From NCBI GenBank assembly GCA_903830425.1, contig CAIKTR010000038.1, positions 1 through 64,000 on the forward strand: 64,000 bases of DNA, read 5' to 3'. The DNA comes from an uncultured Opitutia bacterium. GTDB lineage: Bacteria > Verrucomicrobiota > Verrucomicrobiia > Opitutales > Opitutaceae. This document shows positions 1-8,717 of this stretch, one piece after another. The notes under the pieces are model-generated. The model searched no databases. It worked only from the letters and a program-made list of their open reading frames with translations, and was not told the DNA's origin. Position numbers and translations under genes: made by a program. Every line of letters begins with the position of its first letter. Position 1 is the stretch's first letter.

Positions 1-285
1 CGCGGACGTGGCCGGCGGGGGCGCGGCGGGGGTGGCGACTATTTCGCCCGGCTGGCCAATGGCGCAGAGCGGTGAGCCGATGGCGACCTGCGAGCCCGCA
101 GGGGCAAACAGCCGCAGCAGCGTGCCGTCAAAAAACGACTCCAGCTCCATCGTGGCCTTGTCCGTCTCGACCTCGGCGAGCATGTCGCCGGACTTGACCG
201 GATCGCCTTCCTTTTTGAGCCATTTGACCAGCGTGCCCACCGACATGGTGTCGCTGAGTTTCGGCATATCGATGATTTGGGCCAT
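1..285 (-). CDS. pdhC: Pyruvate dehydrogenase E2 (dihydrolipoamide acetyltransferase), N-terminal part
   Basis: This is the start of the E2 core subunit of pyruvate dehydrogenase. E2 takes the acetyl group from E1 on a swinging lipoyl arm and passes it to CoA. The 95 codons in the window begin MAQIIDMPKLSDTMSVG and form one complete biotinyl/lipoyl domain. The lipoylation site is in ETDKATMELE, near residue 44. The domain is followed by an Ala/Pro-rich linker (VATPAAPPPATS) typical of the hinge before the next E2 domain. The gene runs off the left edge, so the E3-binding and catalytic domains are not visible. It starts 49 nt after pdhB on the same strand, so it is the third gene of a pdhA-pdhB-pdhC operon. 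A single lipoyl domain could also belong to another 2-oxoacid dehydrogenase, but the linked E1 genes favour pyruvate. Confidence 0.93.
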   Translation of the reverse strand, partial: MAQIIDMPKLSDTMSVGTLVKWLKKEGDPVKSGDMLAEVETDKATMELESFFDGTLLRLFAPAGSQVAIGSPLCAIGQPGEIVATPAAPPPATSA

Positions 286-334
286 GGTGTGGGAGCGGAA
301 TTTGCGGGCAGCGGACGGAAAGGGAGCCGGAGGG

Positions 335-1312
335 TCAGGCCATGAGGGCCAGGGCGGCCTGCAGCACGCGGCGGGGGTTGGGGAGCTGCTCGGCCTCGAC
401 GGGCGGGCTGTAGATCGCGGGGGCGTCGACCGTCGTCAGCCGATGGATGGGCGCGTCGAGGTCGTCAAAGCCCTCGCGCTGGATCATGAACGCCAGCTGG
501 GAGCCGACGCTGGCGAAGGGCTTCTGCTCCTCGACGATCAGGACGCGGTGGGTCTTGGCGACGGACGCGAGCACGGTGTCGATGTCGAGCGGGCGGATGG
601 TGCGGAGGTCGACGACCTCGGCGGAAATCTGATGCTCCTGCTGGAGGATCTCGGCGGCGGCGAGGGAGTGGAGGACGGAGCGGCCGTAGGTGACGATGGT
701 GAGGTCGGTGCCCGCGCGCTTGACGTCCGCCAGACCGAGCGGGATGAGGTGTTCGCCCGCGGGCACCTCGCCCTTGTCGCCGTAGAGGATGGTGTTCTCG
801 AGGAAAAAGACCGGATCGTTGTCGCGGATGGCGGACTTGAGCAGGCCCTTGGCGTCGGCGGGGGTGGCGGGGACGACGACCTTCACGCCGGGGTGGTTGG
901 CGAGCACGTTTTCCGGCGTGTGGGAGTGGGTGGCGCCGACGTTGGTGCCGCCGTTGGCCGGGCCGCGGATGACGATGGGGCAGTGGATGAGGCCGCCGGA
1001 CATGTAGCGGACGTTGGCGGCGTTGTTCAGGATCTGGTCGAAGGCGACGGAGTAGAAGCTCCAGAACATCAGCTCCATCACGGGGCGGACGCCGAGCATC
1101 GAGGCGCCGACGCCCAGGCCGATGAAGCCGGCCTCGGAGATCGGGGTGTCGACGATGCGCTTGGGGCCGAACTTGGCGAGCAGGCCCTCGGTGACCTTGT
1201 AGGCGCCGTTGAACTGGCCGACCTCCTCGCCGAGGACGACGACCTGGGCATCACGCTCGAGTTCCTCGGCGAGGGCGTGGCGGATGGCTTCGCGGTAAGT
1301 GATGACGGGCAC
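335..1312 (-). CDS. pdhB: Pyruvate dehydrogenase E1 component, beta subunit
   Basis: This is the beta subunit of the alpha2beta2 thiamine-diphosphate-dependent E1 enzyme, which decarboxylates pyruvate and reductively acetylates the lipoyl group of E2. The 325-aa length is normal for the family. The N-terminus (ITYREAIRHALAEELERDAQVVVLGEEVG) and the stretches DTPISEAGFIGLGVGASMLGVRPVMELMFW and VVDLRTIRPLDIDTV are classic transketolase pyrimidine-binding and C-terminal features of E1 beta. It lies 51 nt downstream of the alpha subunit and 49 nt upstream of E2, which indicates co-transcription. The related branched-chain 2-oxoacid dehydrogenase beta subunit is the main alternative, but the alpha partner is of the pyruvate type. 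Confidence 0.95.
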   Translation of the reverse strand: MPVITYREAIRHALAEELERDAQVVVLGEEVGQFNGAYKVTEGLLAKFGPKRIVDTPISEAGFIGLGVGASMLGVRPVMELMFWSFYSVAFDQILNNAANVRYMSGGLIHCPIVIRGPANGGTNVGATHSHTPENVLANHPGVKVVVPATPADAKGLLKSAIRDNDPVFFLENTILYGDKGEVPAGEHLIPLGLADVKRAGTDLTIVTYGRSVLHSLAAAEILQQEHQISAEVVDLRTIRPLDIDTVLASVAKTHRVLIVEEQKPFASVGSQLAFMIQREGFDDLDAPIHRLTTVDAPAIYSPPVEAEQLPNPRRVLQAALALMA

Positions 1313-1363
1313 GGGAGGAGGGGCGGAAGGTGGGCGGTGGGCGAAAGGGTGGCGGGCCGGGGC

Positions 1364-2464
1364 TCAGTCGAAGAAGAGGCGGCCCTGGGACTTGCGCTCG
1401 GCGGGATGGTCGGCCTCCCAATAGACGTCCTTCTGGATGTCCTCGGGCGTGGGGAAGGGGCTGGCCTCGGCGAAGTCCGCGGCGGCGTCGGCCTCGGCGC
1501 GGGCGGCCTGGTCGAGTTGCGCGATCAGGGCGTCGTTGAGCACGCCCTCCGCCACGAGCGTCTGCTGGAAAACCTGGATCGGATCCTTGGTCCGGCGGTA
1601 TTCCTCGACCTCCGCCTTGGCGCGGTAGGTGTTGTCCGGATCGGCGACCGAATGGCCGCGGTAGCGGTAGGTGCGAAGCTCGACGATGGCGGGCTTGGAC
1701 TCCTCGCGGGCGGCGCGCAGGAAGCGATCCATCAGGGCGCGGACGGCGTAGAGATCGTGGCCATCGCAGGAGCCCCACGGCATGTCGTAGCCCTCGGCGC
1801 GTTTGGCGAGGTCGCCAGCGGAGGAGCGCACCTGGCTCGTGCCCATCGAGTAGCCGTTGTTCTCGATGACGAAGATGACGGGCAGCTGCCAGAGCGCGGC
1901 GAGGTTGTAGGCCTCGTGCACGGCGCCCTGGTTGACGGCGCCGTCGCCCATGAACGCCATCACGGCGCCCGGGAGCCCCTGGTACTTCAAGGCGTAGGCC
2001 AGCCCGGTCCCCAGGGGAATCTGGCCGCCGACGATGCCGTGGCCGCCCCAGAAGTTCCGGTCGGGCGCGAAGTAGTGCATCGAGCCGCCCTTGCCCTTCG
2101 AGCAACCGGTGATCTTCCCGTAAAGCTCGGCCATCAGCTCGTTTAAGCCCATGCCGACCGCGATGGCGTGGCCGTGGTCGCGATAGGCTGTGATGACGTG
2201 GTCATTCTTGCCCATCAGCGAACAGCAACCGACGGCCACGGCCTCCTGGCCGATATAGAGGTGGAGAAAACCGCCGATCTTCTTGGCCTGGTAGGCGCGG
2301 AGGGACCGTTCCTCGAAGCGCCTGATCCGCAACATGGTGCGAAACAGTTCAATCCGGCCCTCCCGGCCGAGTTGCTGGTTGATGGCTGCGCTGGCGGCAG
2401 CACCTGCCCCCCGATCGCTGTCGGTGGGTTTTGGGTCTGCGGTAGGACTCGCTTTTTTGGTCAC
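1364..2464 (-). CDS. pdhA: Pyruvate dehydrogenase E1 component, alpha subunit
   Basis: This is the alpha subunit of the TPP-dependent E1 enzyme. It is 366 aa long, first in the pdhABC operon. The TPP/Mg2+-binding motif is visible as GDGAVNQGAVHEAYN...VIENNGYSMGT in the middle of the protein, preceded by MHYFAPDRNFWGGHGIVGGQ, which is characteristic of pyruvate-type E1 alpha. The start is a GTG at 2464 with no obvious Shine-Dalgarno sequence. It gives a roughly 45-residue, low-complexity Lys/Pro/Ala extension before the conserved ELFRTMLRIRRFEE helix. A later start is possible but there is no better candidate before the conserved region. Confidence 0.95.
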   Translation of the reverse strand: MTKKASPTADPKPTDSDRGAGAAASAAINQQLGREGRIELFRTMLRIRRFEERSLRAYQAKKIGGFLHLYIGQEAVAVGCCSLMGKNDHVITAYRDHGHAIAVGMGLNELMAELYGKITGCSKGKGGSMHYFAPDRNFWGGHGIVGGQIPLGTGLAYALKYQGLPGAVMAFMGDGAVNQGAVHEAYNLAALWQLPVIFVIENNGYSMGTSQVRSSAGDLAKRAEGYDMPWGSCDGHDLYAVRALMDRFLRAAREESKPAIVELRTYRYRGHSVADPDNTYRAKAEVEEYRRTKDPIQVFQQTLVAEGVLNDALIAQLDQAARAEADAAADFAEASPFPTPEDIQKDVYWEADHPAERKSQGRLFFD

Positions 2465-2537
2465 AGGAGAGGGATTTCTAGAGATGAACGGAAAAGTCTT
2501 CGGTGGATGCTCGGGAAATCAAGAGTTTAGTCCCGGT

Positions 2538-3044
2538 TCAGCCGGGCGTGATTTCCTCGATCGTAACCTGCACAGGTTTTCCCGGCGCGCAATCGGCGCG
2601 CAGCGAGACGAAGCGGTCGCGATAGCGGTCGTAGATCGGCCAGAGGGCGCTGCGGTCGGTCTCGGGAATCTCCAGGCGGTCGAGCGCCGCGCGCGCAAAG
2701 AAGCCGAATCGGCCCTCGGCGATGTCGCCGGGGAGCGCGCCAATGGGCCGGCGGCAGCGGAAGAGAAACATCAGCCAGTGGGCCTGTCCCTCGTAGGCCT
2801 TTTCCGCGATCATGGCAAAGAGGTGCAAATCATCGGTGGTGACCTCGAAACCGGTTTCCTCGCGGGTCTCGCGGACCGCGCACTCAAAGGGCGACTCGCC
2901 GATGGCGGTCTCCAGTTTTCCCCCAATGGGGCTCCAGGCCCCGAGGTTCGGCGCCTTCGCCCGGAGCAGGAGGAGCTGCTCGCCGGCGGAGTTTTCAATA
3001 AACACCAGGACCGCGATCTTGTAGGCAAGGGAGGGAGTCTTCAT
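2538..3044 (-). CDS. Nudix hydrolase
   Basis: The 168-aa protein starts at the ATG at 3044 (MKTPSLAYKIAVLV). It carries a Nudix box with the catalytic helix RETREETGF and the upstream glycines of GGKLETAIGE. Nudix enzymes hydrolyse nucleoside diphosphates linked to another moiety; the substrate cannot be told from sequence. The gap between the Nudix glycine and the first glutamate is seven residues here rather than the canonical five, so the loop before the catalytic helix is two residues longer. The open frame continues upstream through the antisense of the pilus operon, but only this segment looks like protein. It is divergent from the pilM-like gene, with a 174-nt shared upstream region. 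Confidence 0.88.
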   Translation of the reverse strand: MKTPSLAYKIAVLVFIENSAGEQLLLLRAKAPNLGAWSPIGGKLETAIGESPFECAVRETREETGFEVTTDDLHLFAMIAEKAYEGQAHWLMFLFRCRRPIGALPGDIAEGRFGFFARAALDRLEIPETDRSALWPIYDRYRDRFVSLRADCAPGKPVQVTIEEITPG

Positions 3045-3218
3045 CGGCAATAAGCGTGATTCGACCGTAGCGGTCGCCGGGGATGCAACAAGGCTGCAGT
3101 GCAGGGGAAAACTACTGAATACCCGGTAGTCATGGGTGTTGGGGCGGGGGCGGGGCGGCGCTTGCATCCCGGCGTTCAGTTCGCTGCGCCACCTTCCACC
3201 CGGATTCGACCCTGTCCC

Positions 3219-4901
3219 ATGCGTTCCGCCAGTTCGGTCTGTGTCGAAGTGGGTGCCGGCCATGTGGCGTGTGGCGTTTTTTCCCCGGGGACAAGCGGCG
3301 GGCTGGTGCTGGAGGACTTCGCCGTGGAGCGGCATGGCGCGGATCCGCGGGAGGAGGGGGAGTGGTTCGGGCGGACCGCCGAGGCCCTCGCCGTGGTGGC
3401 CAACCGGGTCGGGCGGAGTGATCCGGTCGCGCTCGTGATCCCCGGTCATCTGGCGCTGACCCAGTTTATCAGGACGCCGTCGGTCGCTCCGGCCCAGCGG
3501 GCGAAAATCATCCCGTTCGAAGCCGCGCAGGCCATTCCCTATCCGCTGGGGGAGGTGGGCTGGCATTACCGCGTTCTGGCCGATGATGGCCAGGAGCTCG
3601 AACTCCGGTTCACGGCGGTGAAGCTCGCCGTCATGGAGCGGCTCTGCGCGGCGGCGGGGGCGGCGGGCCTGGTGGTGCAGCAGGCGGTGACGTCGGGCGA
3701 TGCGCTCCAGGCCGCCTTTCGTCGCAACTATGCCGGGGTGAGCGAGCCGGTGCTCTTGGCGGATCTGGGCGCGCACTCGACGGCGCTGCTGCTGGTGGAG
3801 CGGGAGCGCTGCCAGATGCGCACGCTCGCGCTGGCGGGAAACGCGCTCACCCAGGCCTTGGCCGATGAGTTCGGGCTGGAGGTTGCCGCTGCGGAATCGA
3901 TCAAGGTCCGGGCGCTTGGGGTTGCTCCGGCGGGCCGCCCCGCGGCGCGACCCGCGGCCCAGCGCCTCACGGATCGCCACCTCGCCCAACTGCAGGGCGA
4001 GATCCGCCGGTTCACCGCGAGCTGCCAGCGGCAGGCCGGCGCTCCCGCGCCGACGGCCTTGTATGTGACGGGGGGAGGATCGTTGCTGGCGGGATTGCCC
4101 GAGGCCCTGGCCGAACAGCTCGCCGTGCGCGTCGAGCGCTTCGACCCGCTCCGCCGCGTGGAGGTCTCGGCCGGCGCCGCCACGTCGGGGGCGGCCGACT
4201 CGGCGCCCCTGCTGGCCAATCTGGTCGGCCTGGCCGGCTGGCCGGAACGCGACCAGGCGGAGGGGGTGGCCCTGCTGCCGCCGGCTCGCCGGCAGCAGCT
4301 GGTCTTCCGTCGGCGCCAACCTTGGTGGATTGCGGCGGCCGTGCTGCTCGTGCTCGCGCTGATCCCTCCGGCCTGGCAGGGCCGTCGCCTGGCGCGCGAA
4401 ACGGAGGCGAAGGCGGTGGCACTGGAGGCGCGACTGCGGCCGTGGCGTGCGACCGTCCTGCGCAATGCCGACAATCTGGCCAAGCTCCAGCAGGTGCAGG
4501 CGCAGATCGCCGCCCTCCAGGGCGTGGCGGAGGCGAAATCCCGCTGGGTGGGATTGCTCGCCGACCTGCAGGACCAGCTGGGGGAAGTGGAGGACGTCTG
4601 GCTGGATCGTCTGCAACTGGTGCGCCTGCCCCCGCCGGGCCCGGGGCTGCGGGCCGGTTCCGTCCCGGAGGCGCCCGGCCTGGAGCTGGTCCTGAGCGGC
4701 CGCTTGCTCGACGCGGACAATCCCGGTTCGAAGGTCAGCGCGGAGTCGGAGGAGCGGGTCCGGCAGCTGCTGGCGGGCTTCACCCGGTCGCCGTTCATCG
4801 CCGCCGTCAAGGATGAGCGTTTCGACAACTCCCAGCCGGGGCTCCTCCGGTTTGACTGCACCCTGGTTATCAAATCCGCCGCCGCCGTTGCCTCCCGATG
4901 A
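3219..4901 (+). CDS. PilM-like pilus complex protein with fused PilN-like C-terminus (Amuc_1101-type)
   Basis: This is the first gene of the pilus-like operon. The N-terminal ~350 residues have an actin-fold PilM character: CVEVGAGHVACGVF at the start, ALVIPGHLALTQFIRTPSV, VLLADLGAHSTALLLV (phosphate-type loop) and YVTGGGSLLAGLPEAL. A single membrane segment at about residues 368-388 (WWIAAAVLLVLALIPPAW) follows. It leads into a ~170-aa periplasmic part with a heptad-like helix and a PilN-like fold region. In type IV pilus systems PilM is cytoplasmic and binds the N-terminus of PilN; here the two appear joined in one chain. The start at 3219 was chosen because the family begins right at the actin-fold strand. 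The frame stays open 40 codons further up. The stop overlaps the next start (ATGA). Confidence 0.85.
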   Translation: MRSASSVCVEVGAGHVACGVFSPGTSGGLVLEDFAVERHGADPREEGEWFGRTAEALAVVANRVGRSDPVALVIPGHLALTQFIRTPSVAPAQRAKIIPFEAAQAIPYPLGEVGWHYRVLADDGQELELRFTAVKLAVMERLCAAAGAAGLVVQQAVTSGDALQAAFRRNYAGVSEPVLLADLGAHSTALLLVERERCQMRTLALAGNALTQALADEFGLEVAAAESIKVRALGVAPAGRPAARPAAQRLTDRHLAQLQGEIRRFTASCQRQAGAPAPTALYVTGGGSLLAGLPEALAEQLAVRVERFDPLRRVEVSAGAATSGAADSAPLLANLVGLAGWPERDQAEGVALLPPARRQQLVFRRRQPWWIAAAVLLVLALIPPAWQGRRLARETEAKAVALEARLRPWRATVLRNADNLAKLQQVQAQIAALQGVAEAKSRWVGLLADLQDQLGEVEDVWLDRLQLVRLPPPGPGLRAGSVPEAPGLELVLSGRLLDADNPGSKVSAESEERVRQLLAGFTRSPFIAAVKDERFDNSQPGLLRFDCTLVIKSAAAVASR

Positions 4902-5830
4902 ATGGTCTCCGCCAGCATCCCTTTCTGGTGGCCGGCCTCCTGGTGGCGGGCGGTGCCGTGCTGGTCGAGGGCGCCGTCATGGCCGGCAGTCACCTCGCGG
5001 CGCGCTCGGCCCGCCGGCGGCTGGACCGGGCGGGCCGGGAATGGCGGTCGCTCAACGCCATTGTGCCGACGCCCACCCCGGAGAATACGGCGCGGATCGA
5101 GGCGGAACTCGCCCGCCGGCGCGGGGTGCTGGCCGGCCTGGTGGCGCAGCGGGCGGCGCGTGCGGCGGCCGACGCGGCGGGTCGGCTGGACCCGGATCCG
5201 GTGCCCGCCCTGCGGTCGGAGGCCTTTTTTGCGATCGCGGCGTTTGTGGAAAAAATGCGGGCCGGCGCGGAACGGAGCGGGGTCCGGCTGAAGCCGGATG
5301 AGCGCTTTGGCTTTTCCGCCTACGCCCACGAAGCGCCCGAGGCCGCCCTCCTCGCCGGGGTCCACCGCGAGCGGGTGACCGTGCAGCGCCTGCTGGCCGC
5401 GCTGTTCGAGGCGCGCCCGAGCGAGCTTCTGTCCGTGCAGCGCGAACATCCGAGCCGCCCAGCCGGGCCTCCGGCCGGGACCCCTCCGGCCAGGAGCGGG
5501 TTGGGCCGTGGGGCGGGCGCGGACGGGTCGGACTATTTTGAGCTCGATCCGCGCGCGGCCGGCCAATTTCCGGGCGGGGGGCGGACGACGGCCTTTCGGC
5601 TCTCGTTCACGGGCCGCACGGCGGTGCTGCGGTCGCTGCTGAACACCTTGGCGGCGGCGGAGCCGCCGCTGATTGTGCGATCGGTGGAGGTTGTGCCGGC
5701 GGAAACCACGTCCGCGGGATCAGCGCCCAAGCCCCGGGGGGCCGTTCCGCTTGCGGGGTCCCGGCTGTCCTGCTTCACCGTCGTCGTCGTGGCCATCGAC
5801 TGCGGACCACTCCGGGCGGCCGGTTCCTAG
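4898..5830 (+). CDS. Amuc_1100-family pilus-like membrane protein
   Basis: This 310-aa protein has a short cytoplasmic N-terminus and one membrane anchor (about residues 8-30, FLVAGLLVAGGAVLVEGAVM). A long Arg/Ala-rich helix (about 32-90) and a C-terminal alpha/beta region ending in a beta-rich segment (FRLSFTGRTAVLRSLLNTL, PPLIVRSVEVVP) follow. Length, topology and position between the PilM-like gene and the secretin match the Akkermansia protein Amuc_1100, which resembles PilN/PilO inner-membrane alignment proteins. The assignment rests on layout and fold pattern, because primary sequence in this family is poorly conserved. It is translationally coupled to the upstream gene by a 4-nt overlap and ends 3 nt before the next one. 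Confidence 0.75.
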   Translation: MNGLRQHPFLVAGLLVAGGAVLVEGAVMAGSHLAARSARRRLDRAGREWRSLNAIVPTPTPENTARIEAELARRRGVLAGLVAQRAARAAADAAGRLDPDPVPALRSEAFFAIAAFVEKMRAGAERSGVRLKPDERFGFSAYAHEAPEAALLAGVHRERVTVQRLLAALFEARPSELLSVQREHPSRPAGPPAGTPPARSGLGRGAGADGSDYFELDPRAAGQFPGGGRTTAFRLSFTGRTAVLRSLLNTLAAAEPPLIVRSVEVVPAETTSAGSAPKPRGAVPLAGSRLSCFTVVVVAIDCGPLRAAGS

Positions 5831-5833
5831 CCC

Positions 5834-6709
5834 ATGAACCGGCTGACCTCAGAAAAAATCCTGGTCGGAGCGGCGCTGGCGCTCGCGGTGGGGTCGTTCG
5901 CGTGGTTCGGCGGACCGGGGGCCTCACCGGGTCGATCCCGGCGGGCCGCGGAGGCCCAACCCCGTCCGGCCTTCGTGCCGTATGCCCCGGCGGCGGAGGC
6001 GCCGGCCGGACTCGCGTCGCGAATGTGGCATTCGCCCCCGGCCCAAGCACGAGGAACCGGCTGGATCTATGACGTCTTCACGCCGCCCGAGATCTACTAT
6101 GATGCCAGGGCCGGGGAATTCGCCATCAGGCCAGAGTCCAGCGGGACGGAGGCCAGGGCCCTTGCCGCACCCGCTGGGATCGAGCTGGTCGCCGTGAAAC
6201 GGGCGCTGTTTCCCCTGCAACTGCTGGGCTTTGTCGGCGGGGAGGGGCATGTCATGGGGTCATTTGAAAACATCCGCACGGGCGAGGTGTTTCTGGCCGG
6301 GGCTGGCCGGAAACTCCCTGCGCTGGGTTTGGCGATCACGAATTTCACGGTGCAACGGCGCCCCGTGCCGATCGCCGACGGGACGACCTCCAGCCAATGG
6401 GTGGGCCGGGCCGGGGTTCGCGACGAGCGCACGGGCCGGTTGACGCTCCTGACCACGGGGGAACGCGCCCACACGGACGAATGGGTGGCGGTGGTCGCCC
6501 TGCCGTCCGACGGCGACGAAGCGTGGCATGAGCTCCGCCTGGGCGAAGAACTGCAGGGCGCGGGGCAGACCTACCGCGTCGAGGCGCTCGGATCCGATCC
6601 GCCGCTGGCCCGGATCATCGCGACCTCGCCAAGCTCATCCCCGCCCCGGCGGCTCAGCCTGGCCCCGCGCCCGCCGCGGTTGGCGGCCGCACCCGCGTCC
6701 GAGGAATAA
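5834..6709 (+). CDS. Amuc_1099-family pilus-like system protein
   Basis: The 291-aa protein has an N-terminal membrane anchor at about residues 8-25 (LVGAALALAVGSFAWFG), then a Pro/Ala-rich linker and a periplasmic part. The periplasmic part begins with the conserved-looking GTGWIYDVFTPPEIYYDARAGEFAI and contains two beta-rich segments (ELVAVKRALFPLQLLGFVGGEGHVMGSFENIRTGEVFLAGAGRKL; DEAWHELRLGEELQGAGQTYRVEAL) resembling PilP/GspC-type linker domains. Such proteins couple the inner-membrane platform to the outer-membrane secretin. It sits 3 nt after the Amuc_1100-like gene and 7 nt before the secretin. Its identity comes from this position plus the topology, so the family call is moderately secure. 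Confidence 0.7.
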   Translation: MNRLTSEKILVGAALALAVGSFAWFGGPGASPGRSRRAAEAQPRPAFVPYAPAAEAPAGLASRMWHSPPAQARGTGWIYDVFTPPEIYYDARAGEFAIRPESSGTEARALAAPAGIELVAVKRALFPLQLLGFVGGEGHVMGSFENIRTGEVFLAGAGRKLPALGLAITNFTVQRRPVPIADGTTSSQWVGRAGVRDERTGRLTLLTTGERAHTDEWVAVVALPSDGDEAWHELRLGEELQGAGQTYRVEALGSDPPLARIIATSPSSSPPRRLSLAPRPPRLAAAPASEE

Positions 6710-6716
6710 TTTTACC

Positions 6717-8687
6717 ATGACACAAATTCCATTTCTTCGGAGGGTGGTGTGGATCGGAGCCCTGCTGGTGTGCGCCGCGCCGCCGCGGATGGCGCGAGGG
6801 ATCGAGCCGGACGCCGCGGGGAGCGAGGACCGTGGCGGCGACCAGGCCCAAGCTCCGGAGGTGGCGCGCGGGACCGGGACCCGGAAGGTCGGCCCGGACG
6901 GTGCCCCGGCGATGACGGAGGCACGATCCCGGGAGCAGACGCGGGCGGAGCTGATCCAGCAAGTGGGCCGGAGCTGGCAGCGTCCGGGAGTTCAGCCGGC
7001 ACCGCGCTGGGGTGGCGTTCCGGCGGGGTCGGTTTCACCGGTGGCGGGCAAGCTGCGCGACATCGTGTTGCCGGCGGTCAGCTTCACCCGGGTGCCCCTG
7101 GGCCAGGTGGTGACGGCGCTGAGCGCGGCCTCCGAGGAATTCGACCCCAGCGGTCCGCCCAAGGGCGTGAATATCATTCTGCTGGATCCGGACAAACAGG
7201 CGGCGGCGGTCACCCTCATGCTGCGCAATCTGTCGCTGGCGCGGGTGCTCGACTTCGTGGCGGAGGCGGCCGGCTGCGAGTACGAGGTGCAGGTCGATGC
7301 GGTGGTGCTGCGGCCCGCGGGGGAGGCGGGACCGCTGGCGACCGCCTGTTTTCCGGTCACCCGCGCCACCGTCCTGCGCATGACCGGACCCGGGCCGGCG
7401 ACCGGGGCGGCAGGAGCGGGGAAACACGCCCCGCTGGTCGCGGCCGAGCCGTCGAAGGATTTGGCGGGCGGGGTCGGGGGCGGCGAGACGGCGTTGGTGC
7501 GGCGATTTCTGCAACTGGCCGGGGTCGATTTTGAGGACCCGCCAGAGGCGAGCCTGGCCTACGATGGCTCGGCCATCATCGTCACGCAGACCCAGCGAAA
7601 CCTGGCGCGCATCCGGACTATCCTGTCCCGGTACCACGAGGTCCGGCAGGTCGAGATCGAGGCGAAGTTCATGGAAGTGCAGGACGGTGCGCTGGAGGAA
7701 CTGGGGGTGAACTGGAATGTGACGACCCAGGCGCTCCGGGCCGGGGGCGGGGTGCGCGCGGCCTATGCCACGGGCAACCGGTCCCTGACGGGCGCCTTCA
7801 CCAGCCGCGCGAGCAGCTCGCAGGGGGGAATCATCCGCCCGGAAGGGACGGCGGTGTCGGCAGACGGGACGGTCACGGTGTCGCCCGAATTCAACCTGCC
7901 GATCGTCAACAACGCCCCCCTGATGCCCGGCGCGCCGGATTTGGGGGCGGCGACGGGCCCGCTCGCGTCGGTCACGGGGGTGGTGGGGGAGTTTGACGTC
8001 AACGCGATCGTGCGGGCGCTGGCGCAGCGGCAGGGCACCGATCTGCTCAGTGCGCCGAAGGTCACGGTGCTGTCGGGCAGTCTGGCGACCATCACGGTGG
8101 CGCAGGAGATGCGTTACCCGCAGAGCTTCGGGCAGACGCAGAGCCAGGTCGGCACGGGCAACGCGAGCGGCGGCGGCTCGGCGGGGGTGGCGATCACGGC
8201 GGGAACCCCACAGGACTTCACGGCGCGCAACGTCGGGGTGGAACTCAAGGTCACGCCGACCGTTGAGGAGGATGACTTCAGCATCAGCCTGGAACTCAAC
8301 CCCAAGGTAACCGAATTCGACGGTTTCGTGGAGTACGGCGGGCCGAGCATCGCCATCTCGGGTAGCACGACGGTGACCGTGCCCTCGGGATTCTATCAGC
8401 CGATTTTCTCGGTCCGGGACATCTCGACCAAAGTCACGATCTGGGACGGCGCCACGCTGATGATGGGCGGCCTGACGCGGGAGGAGGTGAAGAAAGTCAC
8501 GGACAAGGTGCCGATCCTCGGCGACCTGCCGCTGCTCGGGCGGCTGTTTCGATCCAAGGGCCAGACGACGCAGAAACGGAACCTGCTTATCTTTGTGACG
8601 GCGCGCCTGGTCAATCCGGGTGGCGGGCCGCGGCATCAGGCATCAGCGGCCGCGTCGGGCGGCGGCGAGCCGAGGGTCACCCCTTGA
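6717..8687 (+). CDS. Type IV pilus/type II secretion-like outer membrane secretin (Amuc_1098-type)
   Basis: This is the outer-membrane channel of the pilus-like system. The ATG at 6717, with GAGG at 6701, gives 656 aa starting with a signal peptide (MTQIPFLRRVVWIGALLVCAAPP). An STN/N0-like segment (about 117-200) is followed by an N1-like domain (ALVRRFLQLAGVDFEDPP...QTQRNLARIRTIL). The C-terminal secretin barrel holds the signatures LLSAPKVTVLSG, GVELKVTPTVEEDDFSISL and VPILGDLPLLGRLF (about residue 597). The open frame extends 63 codons further up but overlaps the previous gene and has no signal peptide there. It is last of the four pilus genes, and no ATPase, platform (PilC) or pilin gene is next to them. 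Confidence 0.92.
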   Translation: MTQIPFLRRVVWIGALLVCAAPPRMARGIEPDAAGSEDRGGDQAQAPEVARGTGTRKVGPDGAPAMTEARSREQTRAELIQQVGRSWQRPGVQPAPRWGGVPAGSVSPVAGKLRDIVLPAVSFTRVPLGQVVTALSAASEEFDPSGPPKGVNIILLDPDKQAAAVTLMLRNLSLARVLDFVAEAAGCEYEVQVDAVVLRPAGEAGPLATACFPVTRATVLRMTGPGPATGAAGAGKHAPLVAAEPSKDLAGGVGGGETALVRRFLQLAGVDFEDPPEASLAYDGSAIIVTQTQRNLARIRTILSRYHEVRQVEIEAKFMEVQDGALEELGVNWNVTTQALRAGGGVRAAYATGNRSLTGAFTSRASSSQGGIIRPEGTAVSADGTVTVSPEFNLPIVNNAPLMPGAPDLGAATGPLASVTGVVGEFDVNAIVRALAQRQGTDLLSAPKVTVLSGSLATITVAQEMRYPQSFGQTQSQVGTGNASGGGSAGVAITAGTPQDFTARNVGVELKVTPTVEEDDFSISLELNPKVTEFDGFVEYGGPSIAISGSTTVTVPSGFYQPIFSVRDISTKVTIWDGATLMMGGLTREEVKKVTDKVPILGDLPLLGRLFRSKGQTTQKRNLLIFVTARLVNPGGGPRHQASAAASGGGEPRVTP

Positions 8688-8717
8688 CGCGTTTCCGCGC
8701 CAAGGTTCTGCTCCGGC

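Noticed and set aside
8-2146. A 712-aa open frame on the plus strand
   Set aside because: It is the antisense of pdhA-pdhB-pdhC in a GC-rich genome; the composition is Gly/Asp/Val-biased and has no domain.
2538-4616. A 692-aa minus-strand frame joining the Nudix protein to upstream sequence
   Set aside because: Only the last 168 residues resemble protein; the rest is antisense of the PilM-like gene.
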